A stretch of 64,000 bases of DNA, from positions 124,001 to 188,000 of the forward strand of contig DAISGI010000001.1 of NCBI GenBank assembly GCA_036823195.1, in the 5' to 3' direction. A model generated the notes under the pieces. It ran no database searches, was not told where the DNA came from, and saw nothing but the letters and a program-made list of their open reading frames with translations. Numbering within the stretch: position 1 is the stretch's first letter; every line of letters starts with the position of its first letter. Position numbers and translations under genes: made by a program. Shown in pieces: positions 1 through 8,409 of this stretch. Origin of the DNA: UBA4874 sp002399435. Its GTDB lineage: Bacteria > Bacillota > Clostridia > Caldicoprobacterales > DTU083.

Positions 1-500
1 TGGGATTCCGGCTGACCGCTGTCGATGTCCAGATCCATGCCTTTCTGCGGGTTCTCCGTTGCCTGATGGATCGCTGCAGGGAGCTTCCTTCCCATTCGGC
101 TTATTTGATGCTGGATTTGGGGTACGATAACACCACGGTTGCTATTTTCTATCGGGAAAGAATATTTGCGCCCAGGGTGATTCCCGTAGGATGCAGATGC
201 CTGGAGGGAGGATCCGCGGACCTCACGGAGGGTTATCTGATTCCCATTCTCCGAAGCTGCAGCAGCCTGATGGATACATTTACCTACTCCCATGCCGGAA
301 TACCCCTGCAGCAGGCGATCGCATACGGAGGAGGCGTGTATGCCAGGGGTGTTTGTCCTGCACTGCAGGATCAGATTTCCATAGAATTTTCCGATATGAA
401 TGAGTTCCGGGATTATTTTCCTGAAGTTCCGTCCGGAATGGATCTGAATTTGTATGGAAACTGCCTTGGGTCCGTGCTATGGAAGGAGAATGCCGAATGA
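1..500 (+). CDS. pilM: PilM-like type IV pilus ATPase-fold protein, 3' part
   Basis: The reading frame is open from the left edge (first full codon at base 3), so only about 165 C-terminal residues are present. PilM is an actin/FtsA-fold cytoplasmic protein that binds the PilN N-terminus and links the pilus motor to the inner-membrane PilN-PilO pair. Visible are a DLGYDNTTVAIF segment, like the second phosphate-binding strand of the ASKHA fold, and a later YGGGVYARGV motif, like its adenosine-binding loop. The stop overlaps the start of the next gene (ATGA), which indicates translational coupling. Family assignment relies on these motifs plus the two following genes; the missing N-terminus prevents a full check. 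Confidence 0.6.
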   Translation, partial: GFRLTAVDVQIHAFLRVLRCLMDRCRELPSHSAYLMLDLGYDNTTVAIFYRERIFAPRVIPVGCRCLEGGSADLTEGYLIPILRSCSSLMDTFTYSHAGIPLQQAIAYGGGVYARGVCPALQDQISIEFSDMNEFRDYFPEVPSGMDLNLYGNCLGSVLWKENAE

Positions 501-1048
501 AGGATCTCAATCTTTTGCCGCGGGAATATCAAGGGAAACCGCCGGCAGGTCACTGGTTTGTTCTGTTTCTTATTTTGTGCCTTTCCGTCTGGCCAGTTGT
601 GAATTACGGCTTTCTGAACCCACTGCGGACCCGAAGTGAGAAAAAGCAGCTTGTTTCTGCCAGGGCGCCGACAGGGCAGCCCTCCGTGCTGGAGAAGGAT
701 TGTGAAGCGCAGCAGGCAAAGCTGGAGGAATGGCAGGACCGGGTGGCGGCTTTTCGTGAAATGGAGGAGGAAGCCCCACAATCCTGGCGGGATAGATGTG
801 ATGTCCTGATGAATTCCCTTCCGCATGGAGTCTCCATACAGGAGATAACCTGTGATGGGACAACGGTCGTGGTGTCCGGAAGCAGTCCGGATGATGTCCT
901 TCTCGCAAAATATCTCCGTAATCTGAAGGACAACGGGTCCTTTGCAGAGGTTCGTATGGAAAGAATCCTTTATCGGGACAATAGGGAAGTGGCTTTTCAT
1001 TTATATGGGATCCTGGATTTTCAGAAAACGAAGGAGGAGACATCATGA
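497..1048 (+). CDS. pilN: PilN-like type IV pilus assembly protein
   Basis: A 183-residue bitopic protein. It begins MKDLNLLPREY, which resembles the INLLP signature that PilN inserts into PilM, followed by one membrane segment (about residues 19-39) and an extracytoplasmic coiled-coil plus small alpha/beta domain. I chose ATG 497 over an in-frame ATG at 479 because GGAAGGAG at 481-488 sits just upstream and the start overlaps the pilM stop. It should form the PilN-PilO alignment complex of a type IV pilus or competence-type pseudopilus. The following gene starts four bases before its stop. Confidence 0.62.
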   Translation: MKDLNLLPREYQGKPPAGHWFVLFLILCLSVWPVVNYGFLNPLRTRSEKKQLVSARAPTGQPSVLEKDCEAQQAKLEEWQDRVAAFREMEEEAPQSWRDRCDVLMNSLPHGVSIQEITCDGTTVVVSGSSPDDVLLAKYLRNLKDNGSFAEVRMERILYRDNREVAFHLYGILDFQKTKEETS

Positions 1049-1641
1049 GCCGGAAGAACATTCGAAAAGATCTGCTCCTGCCGGCTATCCTTATTTTTGT
1101 TTTCTTTCTGTATTACAGGCTTTTTCTTGGCCCGGTCCGCAGAGACATCCGCAATTATGACAGGGAGTTGTCTTCCAGCAAGAAAAGCGTGGATATGGTC
1201 TGGAAACGGGATGATCTTGCTGGCCGTTCCCTGGAGCTGAAAACCAGGTTTCAGGAAATCAAGGCGGGTTTACCGGAAGATCTGGATTCTTATGATATCA
1301 TCGTCATGCTGTCGGAATCGGATCCGGGTCATTTAAAAAAAGAAAGTCTTATTTTTCTGGAGCCCGTAAAAAAGAAGGACTGTATTGTCCTGCCGGTGCG
1401 CTTTCATTTTTCAACGGATTACTCCGGTCTGACGCAGCTGTTGTCTTCACTGGATTCCCTTTCCATCCGGCCTTTCGTATCCGACATGCGGATATCGTTG
1501 ATCCATCCGGAAGAAGACAATGGGGATTCCATCGGGACGGATGAAGAAAATACTTCTCTTGATGTGGAGATGACATTGAATTTTTATAAAAAAGGGGACA
1601 AAACATCATCGGACGACTCAAAATCCGGCTTGATCAAATGA
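1045..1641 (+). CDS. PilO-like membrane protein
   Basis: A 198-residue protein with one N-terminal membrane helix (about residues 10-28), a charged coiled-coil region and a C-terminal ferredoxin-like stretch ending in an acidic tail. PilO has this architecture and pairs with PilN in the membrane alignment complex. Sequence identity to known PilO is not obvious by eye, so the call rests on topology, size and its place directly after pilN with a 4-base overlap. The stop codon lies inside an 11-base direct duplication (1636-1657). No further pilus gene follows, so this is the 3' end of the pilus operon. Confidence 0.5.
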   Translation: MSRKNIRKDLLLPAILIFVFFLYYRLFLGPVRRDIRNYDRELSSSKKSVDMVWKRDDLAGRSLELKTRFQEIKAGLPEDLDSYDIIVMLSESDPGHLKKESLIFLEPVKKKDCIVLPVRFHFSTDYSGLTQLLSSLDSLSIRPFVSDMRISLIHPEEDNGDSIGTDEENTSLDVEMTLNFYKKGDKTSSDDSKSGLIK

Positions 1642-1677
1642 CTTTCAAATGACTTTCAAAGGAGTGTGTTTCTCATC

Positions 1678-2556
1678 GTGAACAAAATAAGATTCGGCCC
1701 GGCCGGAAATTCTGAAAGCTTTTATGAACAAGGCCATCAAAGCAGCGTGGAAATGCCGAAATGGCTTCATGACATGGGCCTGGATGCCTATGAATATTCT
1801 GTTACCAGGGGGATCCGCCTGAAGGAATCGACTGCAGGGGAGATTGGGGAACAGGCCGCAAAATGGGGAATTGCCATGAGCCTGCACGCCCCCTATTATA
1901 TCAACCTGGCCAGCCGGGAGGAAGAAGGGCGGAAGAAAACCGTCCGTTATCTGTATCGCTCCATGGAAGCTGCCGACTGGTTTGGTGCGAAACGTGTTGT
2001 GTTCCATCCGGGCTCAGCAGGCAAAGGAGACAGGGAGCAGGCAATGGAAGCTGCAAAAAAACTGCTGCTGCGGGTTTTGGAGCAGTGCAGTGAGTTTATT
2101 GCAAAAGGGATCCACCTCTGCCCCGAGACCATGGGAAAGAAGAACCAGCTGGGCTCACTTGAGGAAACACTGGATCTGTGCCAGCTGGATGAGTCCCTGA
2201 TTCCCACTTTGGATTTTGGACACCTTCATGCCCGCTCGCAGGGAGGAATCCGCACAGCAAAGGATTATGAAAACATATTGGATTCGATCCCGGGAGCCCT
2301 TGGCGACCGGCGGGGAAGAGCGTTTCATGTGCATTTCAGCAGGATTGAATACACTGCCGCGGGGGAAAAAAGACACCGGACCTATCAGGAAACGGAATAT
2401 GGACCGGACTTTGAGCCCCTGGCGGGACTTCTTCTTCAAAAGAATCTGGAACCCGTCATTATATGCGAGTCCAGAAAAACCATGGCGGAAGATGCCGTAA
2501 GGCTGCAGAAAATCCTGCAGGAGAAATTTTCTCTATTCAATGAGGCCCGTTTATGA
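1678..2556 (+). CDS. Endonuclease IV-family (AP endonuclease, TIM barrel) protein
   Basis: About 292 residues of the xylose-isomerase-like TIM-barrel AP_endonuc_2 family. Endonuclease IV cuts DNA 5' of abasic sites using three zinc ions. Candidate metal ligands appear in the expected order: SLHAPY (His), VVFHPG (His), CPETMG (Glu), PTLDFGHLHA (Asp and His), FHVHFS (His), a late Arg-His pair (GEKRHRTY) and IICESR (Glu). The classical DRHENIG segment is replaced by RHRTYQE, so activity on abasic DNA is likely but not certain. A GTG start at 1678 is preferred; a GTG at 1666 lies too close to the AAAGGAG at 1658-1664. Confidence 0.7.
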   Translation: MNKIRFGPAGNSESFYEQGHQSSVEMPKWLHDMGLDAYEYSVTRGIRLKESTAGEIGEQAAKWGIAMSLHAPYYINLASREEEGRKKTVRYLYRSMEAADWFGAKRVVFHPGSAGKGDREQAMEAAKKLLLRVLEQCSEFIAKGIHLCPETMGKKNQLGSLEETLDLCQLDESLIPTLDFGHLHARSQGGIRTAKDYENILDSIPGALGDRRGRAFHVHFSRIEYTAAGEKRHRTYQETEYGPDFEPLAGLLLQKNLEPVIICESRKTMAEDAVRLQKILQEKFSLFNEARL

Positions 2557-2666
2557 TAATATGGTAATGAAATTCAAAAACGGCTGGCCTTGGAGCTGCC
2601 CGTTATAGAAATACATAAATTGAAACACAATATATCTTAGAGTCAGGAAAGAGAGGTACCGATCCA

Positions 2667-3224
2667 ATGATATCAGCAGGTGATTTTCGAAAGGGCGTTA
2701 CAGTGGAAATGGATGATTCCGTATACACCATTGTGGACTTTCAACATGTAAAACCGGGCAAGGGAGCAGCTTTTGTCCGAACCAAGCTAAAAAATGTCAT
2801 AACAGGCGGGGTGCTGGAGAAGACGTTCAGCCCTGCGGACAAACTTCCCAGGGCCCATGTGGAGACCAAGGAAATGCAGTATCTTTACAACGATGGGGAG
2901 CTTTATTACTTTATGGACCTGGAGACTTATGAGCAGATTCCCCTGAACCAGTCCCAGGTGGAGGATGCGATCCCTTATATCAAGGAAAACTCCAATGTTA
3001 CCATCAAATTTTTCAAGGGGGAGGCTTTCTCCGTGGATCCGCCAAATTTTGTGGAGTTGGAGGTGGTCCAGGCAGATCCGGGTTTCAAGGGAGATACTGC
3101 CACCGGCGGGACCAAATCCTGTACTCTGGAAACCGGCGCAGTCCTTCAGGTACCATTGTTTGTAAATGTAGGGGATATCATAAGGATTGACACCCGCACC
3201 GGGGAGTATATGGAGCGCGTATAA
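2667..3224 (+). CDS. efp: Translation elongation factor P
   Basis: At 185 residues this is full length for EF-P, a tRNA-shaped protein that binds between the ribosomal P and E sites and relieves stalling at polyproline stretches. The three beta-barrel domains are all present: MISAGDFRKG at the N-terminus, the domain I loop PGKGAAFVR placing Lys32 at the tip where modification occurs in other species, and the C-terminal GDIIRIDTRTGEYMERV signature. GAAAGAGAGG precedes ATG 2667. No epmA/epmB-like modification gene lies nearby, so how Lys32 is modified cannot be told from here. Confidence 0.97.
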   Translation: MISAGDFRKGVTVEMDDSVYTIVDFQHVKPGKGAAFVRTKLKNVITGGVLEKTFSPADKLPRAHVETKEMQYLYNDGELYYFMDLETYEQIPLNQSQVEDAIPYIKENSNVTIKFFKGEAFSVDPPNFVELEVVQADPGFKGDTATGGTKSCTLETGAVLQVPLFVNVGDIIRIDTRTGEYMERV

Positions 3225-3282
3225 TGAATAAAATCCGTAAATGGAAGGATTCTATCATCATATTGAGGAAGGAGGCAATGAA

Positions 3283-3690
3283 ATGTACGATCTGAATGAA
3301 AGAGTTTCCTATCTGCGGGGTCTGGTAGACGGAACGGGGATCAAGGAGGATACGGACGAGGGAAAGCTGTTGACCCATATTATTGACGTTCTGGACGAAA
3401 TGGCACAGGCGATGTCCGAACTGGAAACCTCCCAGTCTGAATTGGACGATTATGTGGAAACCATAGACGGAGATTTAACCGATCTGGAAGATCAGGTTTT
3501 CGGCGAAGAATCAGGCGGTGAGGAAAAGGAGGAAGATTCCCATTACATAGAAGTGGAATGCCCTCATTGTCATGAGACCGTTTATTTTGATGAAGGCATT
3601 TTTGATGGGGAAGACGATATTGTCTGCCCCAATTGCAATAAAACAATATATTCCGAAGATGGAAATGACATCGAAAGTCACAGCGATTGA
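3283..3690 (+). CDS. CD1247-type zinc-ribbon protein
   Basis: A small acidic protein of 135 residues. The N-terminal half (MYDLNERVSYLRGLVDG) matches the CD1247 N-terminal domain of unknown function found in many Clostridia, often next to efp and the spoIIIA operon. The C-terminal half carries a zinc ribbon with Cys93-x2-Cys96 and Cys115-x2-Cys118, joined by an acidic linker. I chose ATG 3283 because GGAAGGAGG stands directly before it; an upstream in-frame ATG at 3241 lacks a ribosome site. Such genes are sometimes mislabelled as regulators; there is no helix-turn-helix here. Confidence 0.75.
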   Translation: MYDLNERVSYLRGLVDGTGIKEDTDEGKLLTHIIDVLDEMAQAMSELETSQSELDDYVETIDGDLTDLEDQVFGEESGGEEKEEDSHYIEVECPHCHETVYFDEGIFDGEDDIVCPNCNKTIYSEDGNDIESHSD

Positions 3691-3703
3691 TTTCCATCTT
3701 TTA

Positions 3704-3733
3704 AAAACTCCGGCAGCCCAGCCGGAGTTTTTT
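3704..3733 (+). terminator. Intrinsic terminator after the zinc-ribbon gene
   Basis: The inverted repeat AACTCCGGC / GCCGGAGTT with a short loop is followed by a T-rich run. It separates efp and its neighbour from the spoIIIA operon. Confidence 0.9.
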
Positions 3734-3743
3734 GTTTTTGGTG

Positions 3744-3773
3744 TGATATTTGGGATAAGCCCTTCATAGATAT
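3744..3773 (+). promoter_or_regulatory. Sigma-E-like promoter of the spoIIIA operon
   Basis: TGATATT at 3744-3750 and CATAGATAT from 3765 are separated by 14 bases. This resembles the mother-cell sigma-E pattern (ATATT, 14-15 bases, CATAcaaT). It lies between the terminator and spoIIIAA, where B. subtilis has its sigma-E promoter. The match is by eye. Confidence 0.55.
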
Positions 3774-3795
3774 GATTATATAAAAGGAGGACGAG

Positions 3796-4800
3796 TTGGA
3801 TATGGTAACCATCACACCGATAAAGGAACCGAATCTGATCTGGCAGGAACCGGTTCTTGAAGCACTACCGGATAACATACGGGGAATGATCTGCGGGATA
3901 CCCATTGATATACGGCTGGATCTGGAGGAAATCCGGATCCGGGAAGGTCGTCCCCTCATGGTATACAGCCATGGGAAGGGTTATTTCGTTTGTAAGGACG
4001 GTAAACTCACAGCCCATATGGAATCGGCATATCGTGCAACCGACAAGGATATTCGTTGTATTCTACAGTTGATTTCGGACTATTCCATCTATGCTTTTGA
4101 TGAAGAAATCCGAAACGGGTACATTACGCTGCGGGGTGGCCACCGGGTCGGCATGGCGGGTAAAATCGTTCTGGACAACGGTAAAATTCAGTCAATGAAA
4201 TATATTAATTCCTTTAATATCCGGATTTCCAGGGAAGTGATTGGATCGGCCGACAAGCTGATCCCTTATCTGATATCCGGCAGGGACGTCTTTCATACCC
4301 TGATCCTGTCCCCGCCACAAATGGGCAAGACGACTCTGCTGCGGGATATCGCCAGAAAACTGAGCAACGGATTTCCTGGCTTTCGGGCTGTTAAGGTCGG
4401 AATTGTGGATGAACGTTCTGAGATTGCAGGATGCTGGCAGGGCATTCCTCAGAGAGAGGTGGGGGTTCGTACCGACATTCTGGATGGATGTCCCAAGGCG
4501 GAGGGAATGATGATGCTGATCCGATCCATGTCTCCCAATGTGATTATAACGGATGAAATCGGGCGGTCCGAGGATGTGGCGGCCATCCTGGAAGCATTGA
4601 ATGCCGGTATCCGGGTGATTGCTTCCGCGCATGCATGCGATCTGCAGGATGCCAGGTTAAGGCCTGTGCTGTCCCGGCTTCTGGACTGCCGGATCTTCCA
4701 GCGAATCGCTGTGTTGGGCGGCTCTCTGGGAGTCGGGACGCTGGAAAAGGTCTATACCGGGGATGATTTTGCGCAGATTCTGCACAAACCGGTCCGATGA
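3796..4800 (+). CDS. spoIIIAA: Stage III sporulation protein AA (ATPase)
   Basis: A 334-residue ATPase of the type II/IV secretion superfamily, the cytoplasmic motor of the SpoIIIA-SpoIIQ channel that connects mother cell and engulfed forespore. The Walker A motif reads SPPQMGKTT (about residues 172-180) and Walker B reads NVIITDEIGR (about 247-256). A TTG at 3796 stands 5 bases after AAAGGAGG; ATG 3802 in the same frame is the alternative and would remove only two residues. It is first in an eight-gene operon with short gaps or overlaps and overlaps the next reading frame. Confidence 0.95.
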   Translation: MDMVTITPIKEPNLIWQEPVLEALPDNIRGMICGIPIDIRLDLEEIRIREGRPLMVYSHGKGYFVCKDGKLTAHMESAYRATDKDIRCILQLISDYSIYAFDEEIRNGYITLRGGHRVGMAGKIVLDNGKIQSMKYINSFNIRISREVIGSADKLIPYLISGRDVFHTLILSPPQMGKTTLLRDIARKLSNGFPGFRAVKVGIVDERSEIAGCWQGIPQREVGVRTDILDGCPKAEGMMMLIRSMSPNVIITDEIGRSEDVAAILEALNAGIRVIASAHACDLQDARLRPVLSRLLDCRIFQRIAVLGGSLGVGTLEKVYTGDDFAQILHKPVR

Positions 4801-4817
4801 CAGAAAGGAGGCTCCAA

Positions 4818-5339
4818 ATGATCCTTAAAATAGTCAACAGCTGTGTGATTGTTCTGACCTCCACATTGATCGGATTTGAGGCAGCAAAGCGTTATGTTAT
4901 GAGGGCAAGGGAGCTTCGTGCGTTTCAAAGTGCGCTGTCCCGGCTGGAAACGGAAATCCTTCATTATTCCTCCCTCCTGCCGGAAGCGATGCTGCAGATT
5001 GGCGGCTCCATCGGGGGAGGAACCGGGAAGGTTTTCATCCGGACCGGAAACCTCCTGGCAGGCAAAAAGAACTACTCTGTTTCCGAAGCCTGGAGTTCTT
5101 CCCTGCAGTGTCTGAAGGGGGAACTGTTTCTTGAGAAGGAAGATGTGGAAATTTTAAGGCGGTTCGGGGAACAGTTGGGAAGCAGTGATAAGGATGGGCA
5201 GGTAAAATATATCAGGCTGACTTTGATGCAGCTGCATGAAGACGAAGAAAAGGCACAGGTCATTCGGGAGAAATATGAGCGAATGTATAAAAGTCTTGGA
5301 TTGCTTGGCGGTATCGCACTTGCGATCATTCTGCTCTGA
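4818..5339 (+). CDS. spoIIIAB: Stage III sporulation protein AB
   Basis: 173 residues, close to the usual length of SpoIIIAB, which resembles the type II secretion platform protein GspF. The N-terminal membrane helix (about residues 4-20) is followed by a helical soluble domain and a C-terminal hydrophobic segment (LGLLGGIALAIILL). ATG 4818 is preferred over ATG 4797, which overlaps spoIIIAA, because AAAGGAGG at 4804-4811 fits it well. Confidence 0.93.
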   Translation: MILKIVNSCVIVLTSTLIGFEAAKRYVMRARELRAFQSALSRLETEILHYSSLLPEAMLQIGGSIGGGTGKVFIRTGNLLAGKKNYSVSEAWSSSLQCLKGELFLEKEDVEILRRFGEQLGSSDKDGQVKYIRLTLMQLHEDEEKAQVIREKYERMYKSLGLLGGIALAIILL

Positions 5340-5353
5340 CTGGAGGGATGGAA

Positions 5354-5551
5354 ATGGATGTGGACCTCATTTTTAAAATTGCTGCCATAGGAATCCTGAT
5401 CGCTGTCATCAACCAGGTCTTGACCAGGGCAGGAAGGGAAGATATGGCTATGATGACTTCCCTGGCCGGTGTGATCATCGTTCTTCTCATGATAGTGGAT
5501 CTGATCAGCCGGCTGTTCAACAGTGTAAAGTCCATTTTTCATTTATACTGA
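5354..5551 (+). CDS. spoIIIAC: Stage III sporulation protein AC
   Basis: A 65-residue protein with two membrane helices, the normal size for SpoIIIAC, a membrane component of the SpoIIIA complex. It resembles the following SpoIIIAD in its first half. An ATG at 5348 touches the GGAGGG ribosome site, so ATG 5354 is the more plausible start. Confidence 0.92.
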   Translation: MDVDLIFKIAAIGILIAVINQVLTRAGREDMAMMTSLAGVIIVLLMIVDLISRLFNSVKSIFHLY

Positions 5552-5577
5552 AAGGTTCCAAAAGGAGGTCCCCTGCA

Positions 5578-5964
5578 ATGAATATTATGCAGATTGTAGC
5601 CATAGGCCTGACGGCTGCCATACTTGCCCTGATTGTCCGGCAGCAAAGGCCGGATATTGCAATGATGATTTCCCTGGCTGCCGGAACGATCCTGTTTCTG
5701 ATGATTCTCGGAAACCTGAAGTCCGTGGTTACGGTTGTAAATCAGCTGTCCCGCAAAGCAAGCCTGGATACCATTTATCTTTCCACCGTTCTGAAGGTAA
5801 TCGGAATTTCCTATATCGCCGAGTTTGGAGCACAGATCTGCAGGGATGCGGGAGAAAGCTCCATTGCCTCCAAAATTGAGTTGGGGGGAAAAGTCCTGAT
5901 CATGATGCTGGCAGTCCCCATACTGTCCGCATTGCTGGAAACCATTTTAAAAGCGCTCCCATAA
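5578..5964 (+). CDS. spoIIIAD: Stage III sporulation protein AD
   Basis: 128 residues with four predicted membrane segments and the family motif KVIGISYIAEFGAQICRDAGE in the middle (residues about 76-96). SpoIIIAD is an integral membrane subunit of the SpoIIIA channel. It starts after AAAGGAGG, 26 bases downstream of spoIIIAC. Confidence 0.95.
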   Translation: MNIMQIVAIGLTAAILALIVRQQRPDIAMMISLAAGTILFLMILGNLKSVVTVVNQLSRKASLDTIYLSTVLKVIGISYIAEFGAQICRDAGESSIASKIELGGKVLIMMLAVPILSALLETILKALP

Positions 5965-5977
5965 AAGGAGAATACCC

Positions 5978-7165
5978 ATGAAGAAAATGATCCTGATGGT
6001 GCTGCTTATGCTGATTCTCCTTGTTTTACCGGCAGAAGCGGCTCCCGCAGAAGGTGAAAACCGGGAGGACAATCCGGAAGATATTCTTTTCGATCAGATT
6101 GATCAACTGAACACGGCGGATTGGGAGCCGTACTGGAAAACCCTGCAGGACCAGGGCATGGATATCCCGAAAGGAAAATCGGCAAAAGACCTGATCCGGA
6201 AGCTGGTAAATGGTCAGTTTCCCTTTGAGTGGAAGGACATCCTGGACAGGATCATCGATGTCTTCTTCCGGGAGTTTCGGCCGAATCTCATGCTTATGGC
6301 GAAAATCATTGCCATAGCAACCCTTTGCGGCTTATTCAAAAATATGAACGATTCCTTCCGGAACCCCTCCGTTGGCGAAGTCGGATATTTTGTCTGCTAT
6401 AGCATTATCGTCATTCTGATTCTCCAAAGCCTGATGTCCGCTCTGGAGATCGGAAAGACCGGCATCGAACAAATGACGGGATTCATGCGGGTGCTTTACC
6501 CGATATTGCTGGCTATGCTGACCGCTGTAGGCAATGTGACGACTTCATCCGTCCTGCAGCCTGCCGTTGGAGTATTGGTTGGAATCGTGGGAACCCTGCT
6601 GAAGGATATTATGATCCCACTGATTACCTTGTCTGCCATCGTCCATCTGATCAGTTATATCAGTGACAGGGTGCAGATCAAAAAGCTGGGAAAACTGTTG
6701 AACCAAATAAGTGTCTGGATCCTGAGTTTTGTCTTCACGATCTTTGTCGGCGTTCTCACCATCCAGGGAGCCATGACATCCTCCTTTGACGGGCTTTCCG
6801 TACGGACTGCCAAATTTGCACTGGACCAGTTTGTTCCGGTGGTTGGAAAGATGCTCTCCCAATCCATGGATACCATTATCGGATGCTCGCTTCTCCTGAA
6901 GAATGCAGCAGGTGTGGCAGGCCTGATCATCATTGGCATGTTGTGCATTGCGCCGGGAATGAAAATACTGGCCCTTATGCTCTTGTATAAACTTTCCGGT
7001 GCGTTACTGGAACCGATAACGGATCAACGTATTGTGGATTGTCTGGACGGAATCGGCAGTGTGTTGAATGTACTGTTTATTACTGTCGTGGGCATTGCAC
7101 TGATGTTTTTTCTCACCATAGCCCTGATTATCGGTACCGGAAATGCGTCTTTGATGGTGAAATGA
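5978..7165 (+). CDS. spoIIIAE: Stage III sporulation protein AE
   Basis: 395 residues. A signal-like first helix (about residues 3-22) is followed by an extracytoplasmic domain (about 23-105) and at least seven membrane helices, as expected for SpoIIIAE, the largest polytopic subunit of the channel. The family segment SVGEVGYFVCYS and the glycine-rich last helices are visible. It sits 13 bases after spoIIIAD and ends 9 bases before spoIIIAF. Confidence 0.95.
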   Translation: MKKMILMVLLMLILLVLPAEAAPAEGENREDNPEDILFDQIDQLNTADWEPYWKTLQDQGMDIPKGKSAKDLIRKLVNGQFPFEWKDILDRIIDVFFREFRPNLMLMAKIIAIATLCGLFKNMNDSFRNPSVGEVGYFVCYSIIVILILQSLMSALEIGKTGIEQMTGFMRVLYPILLAMLTAVGNVTTSSVLQPAVGVLVGIVGTLLKDIMIPLITLSAIVHLISYISDRVQIKKLGKLLNQISVWILSFVFTIFVGVLTIQGAMTSSFDGLSVRTAKFALDQFVPVVGKMLSQSMDTIIGCSLLLKNAAGVAGLIIIGMLCIAPGMKILALMLLYKLSGALLEPITDQRIVDCLDGIGSVLNVLFITVVGIALMFFLTIALIIGTGNASLMVK

Positions 7166-7174
7166 GGTGATGAA

Positions 7175-7768
7175 ATGAAGGCCGCAGTCGGTGAATGGAT
7201 CACCAATCTTACCGTGATTGCCATACTGGGAGCTCTGGTGGATATCCTTCTGCCCAACAGCAGTTTCCGGAAATATAGCAGTTTCATCTTCGGGCTTGTG
7301 ATCCTGATCATGTTTCTACAGCCTGTTCTGAAGCTTATGGGTCAAACACAGAATTTCGATGCATCCATATACCAAAACAAAGCGACACAAAATGCGGAGA
7401 CGGCTTCCTTTCAAAGCAGTCAGCTGGCAAAGGGGCAGAAGCAGCAGCTGGAAAAGGTGGTCCAAAAGAACCTGGAGAAAGATTTGGCGATCCAAGTGAA
7501 AAACGCAACGGATTGGGATCCGGTATCGGTTCAAATAACCTTTTCCAGGAATAACGGGGAGAACGATTTGTCGAAGCTGGAACGAATCGATGTCTCTGCC
7601 GTACGGAAAGGTCAGGCCGTTTCCATCAATCCTGTCGCCATCGGAACCGATGAGGAATCCGGCAATCCGCAGATGAATGTGGATGCAGAAGGTGTGTCGG
7701 AGATAAAACAGTTTCTGTCGGAACGTTATGGAATCGAAAAGGACAGGATTTATGTAAACAGGAATTAA
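7175..7768 (+). CDS. spoIIIAF: Stage III sporulation protein AF
   Basis: 197 residues with two N-terminal membrane helices (about 8-25 and 32-50) and a soluble C-terminal domain with the ring-building fold known from SpoIIIAF/AG/AH. A polar Gln/Lys-rich linker spans about residues 62-100. It starts two codons after spoIIIAE. Confidence 0.93.
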   Translation: MKAAVGEWITNLTVIAILGALVDILLPNSSFRKYSSFIFGLVILIMFLQPVLKLMGQTQNFDASIYQNKATQNAETASFQSSQLAKGQKQQLEKVVQKNLEKDLAIQVKNATDWDPVSVQITFSRNNGENDLSKLERIDVSAVRKGQAVSINPVAIGTDEESGNPQMNVDAEGVSEIKQFLSERYGIEKDRIYVNRN

Positions 7769-7788
7769 AAAACAAAGGAGTGCTTTTT

Positions 7789-8406
7789 ATGGAAAAGGAG
7801 TCATGCTTCCATGCCCTGTTTAACCGGCTGAAAAAAGTGAAAAATATTGAGTATTTTATCTTTATCCTGGCCATAGCAATAATAATAAGTCTGGCAGGCA
7901 ATTTGCTTCAGCCGCAATCAAAGGGAAAGGGTGAAGGGAAAAAGATCCGTTCCGACGAGTCTTTGTCTGAGTCCAGCCAGGATGCATTGAAGGAGAAAGG
8001 CAGCACGGACCGGGAAAAGCGGTTGAAGGAGGTTCTGTCGGCGATTCAGGGTGCCGGACAGGTGGATGTCATGATTACTTATAAAACAGGCAAGGAGGTT
8101 GTTCCAGCAATGAATACCGTGAAGTCCAGTACGGAAACGGAGGAAAAAGACAGCAATGGAGGGGTCCGGCACACCACGCAAACGGATGTCAATACCCAGC
8201 CTGTCAGCATGGATTCTCCGGACGGATCCCAGCCGCTGATTTCCAGGGAGAACGAGCCGGAGGTTCAGGGTGTCATCGTTGTGGCGGAAGGTGCGGAAGA
8301 CATTCAGGTCCGGGTTGGGCTGCAGCAGGCGGTACAGACCCTTCTGGGGATACAGTCCGATCAAGTCGAGGTCTTTGTCATGGACGATAACAGAATGGAG
8401 GAGTGA
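7789..8406 (+). CDS. spoIIIAG: Stage III sporulation protein AG
   Basis: 205 residues with one membrane helix (about 22-40), a charged linker, and a ring-building-motif domain that in B. subtilis SpoIIIAG assembles a large ring in the intermembrane space. The central segment is Ser/Thr-rich and matches the variable insertion of the family. ATG 7789 is taken because AAAGGAG at 7774-7780 precedes it; the GTG at 7780 overlaps that site. Confidence 0.93.
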   Translation: MEKESCFHALFNRLKKVKNIEYFIFILAIAIIISLAGNLLQPQSKGKGEGKKIRSDESLSESSQDALKEKGSTDREKRLKEVLSAIQGAGQVDVMITYKTGKEVVPAMNTVKSSTETEEKDSNGGVRHTTQTDVNTQPVSMDSPDGSQPLISRENEPEVQGVIVVAEGAEDIQVRVGLQQAVQTLLGIQSDQVEVFVMDDNRMEE

Positions 8407-8409
8407 GAG

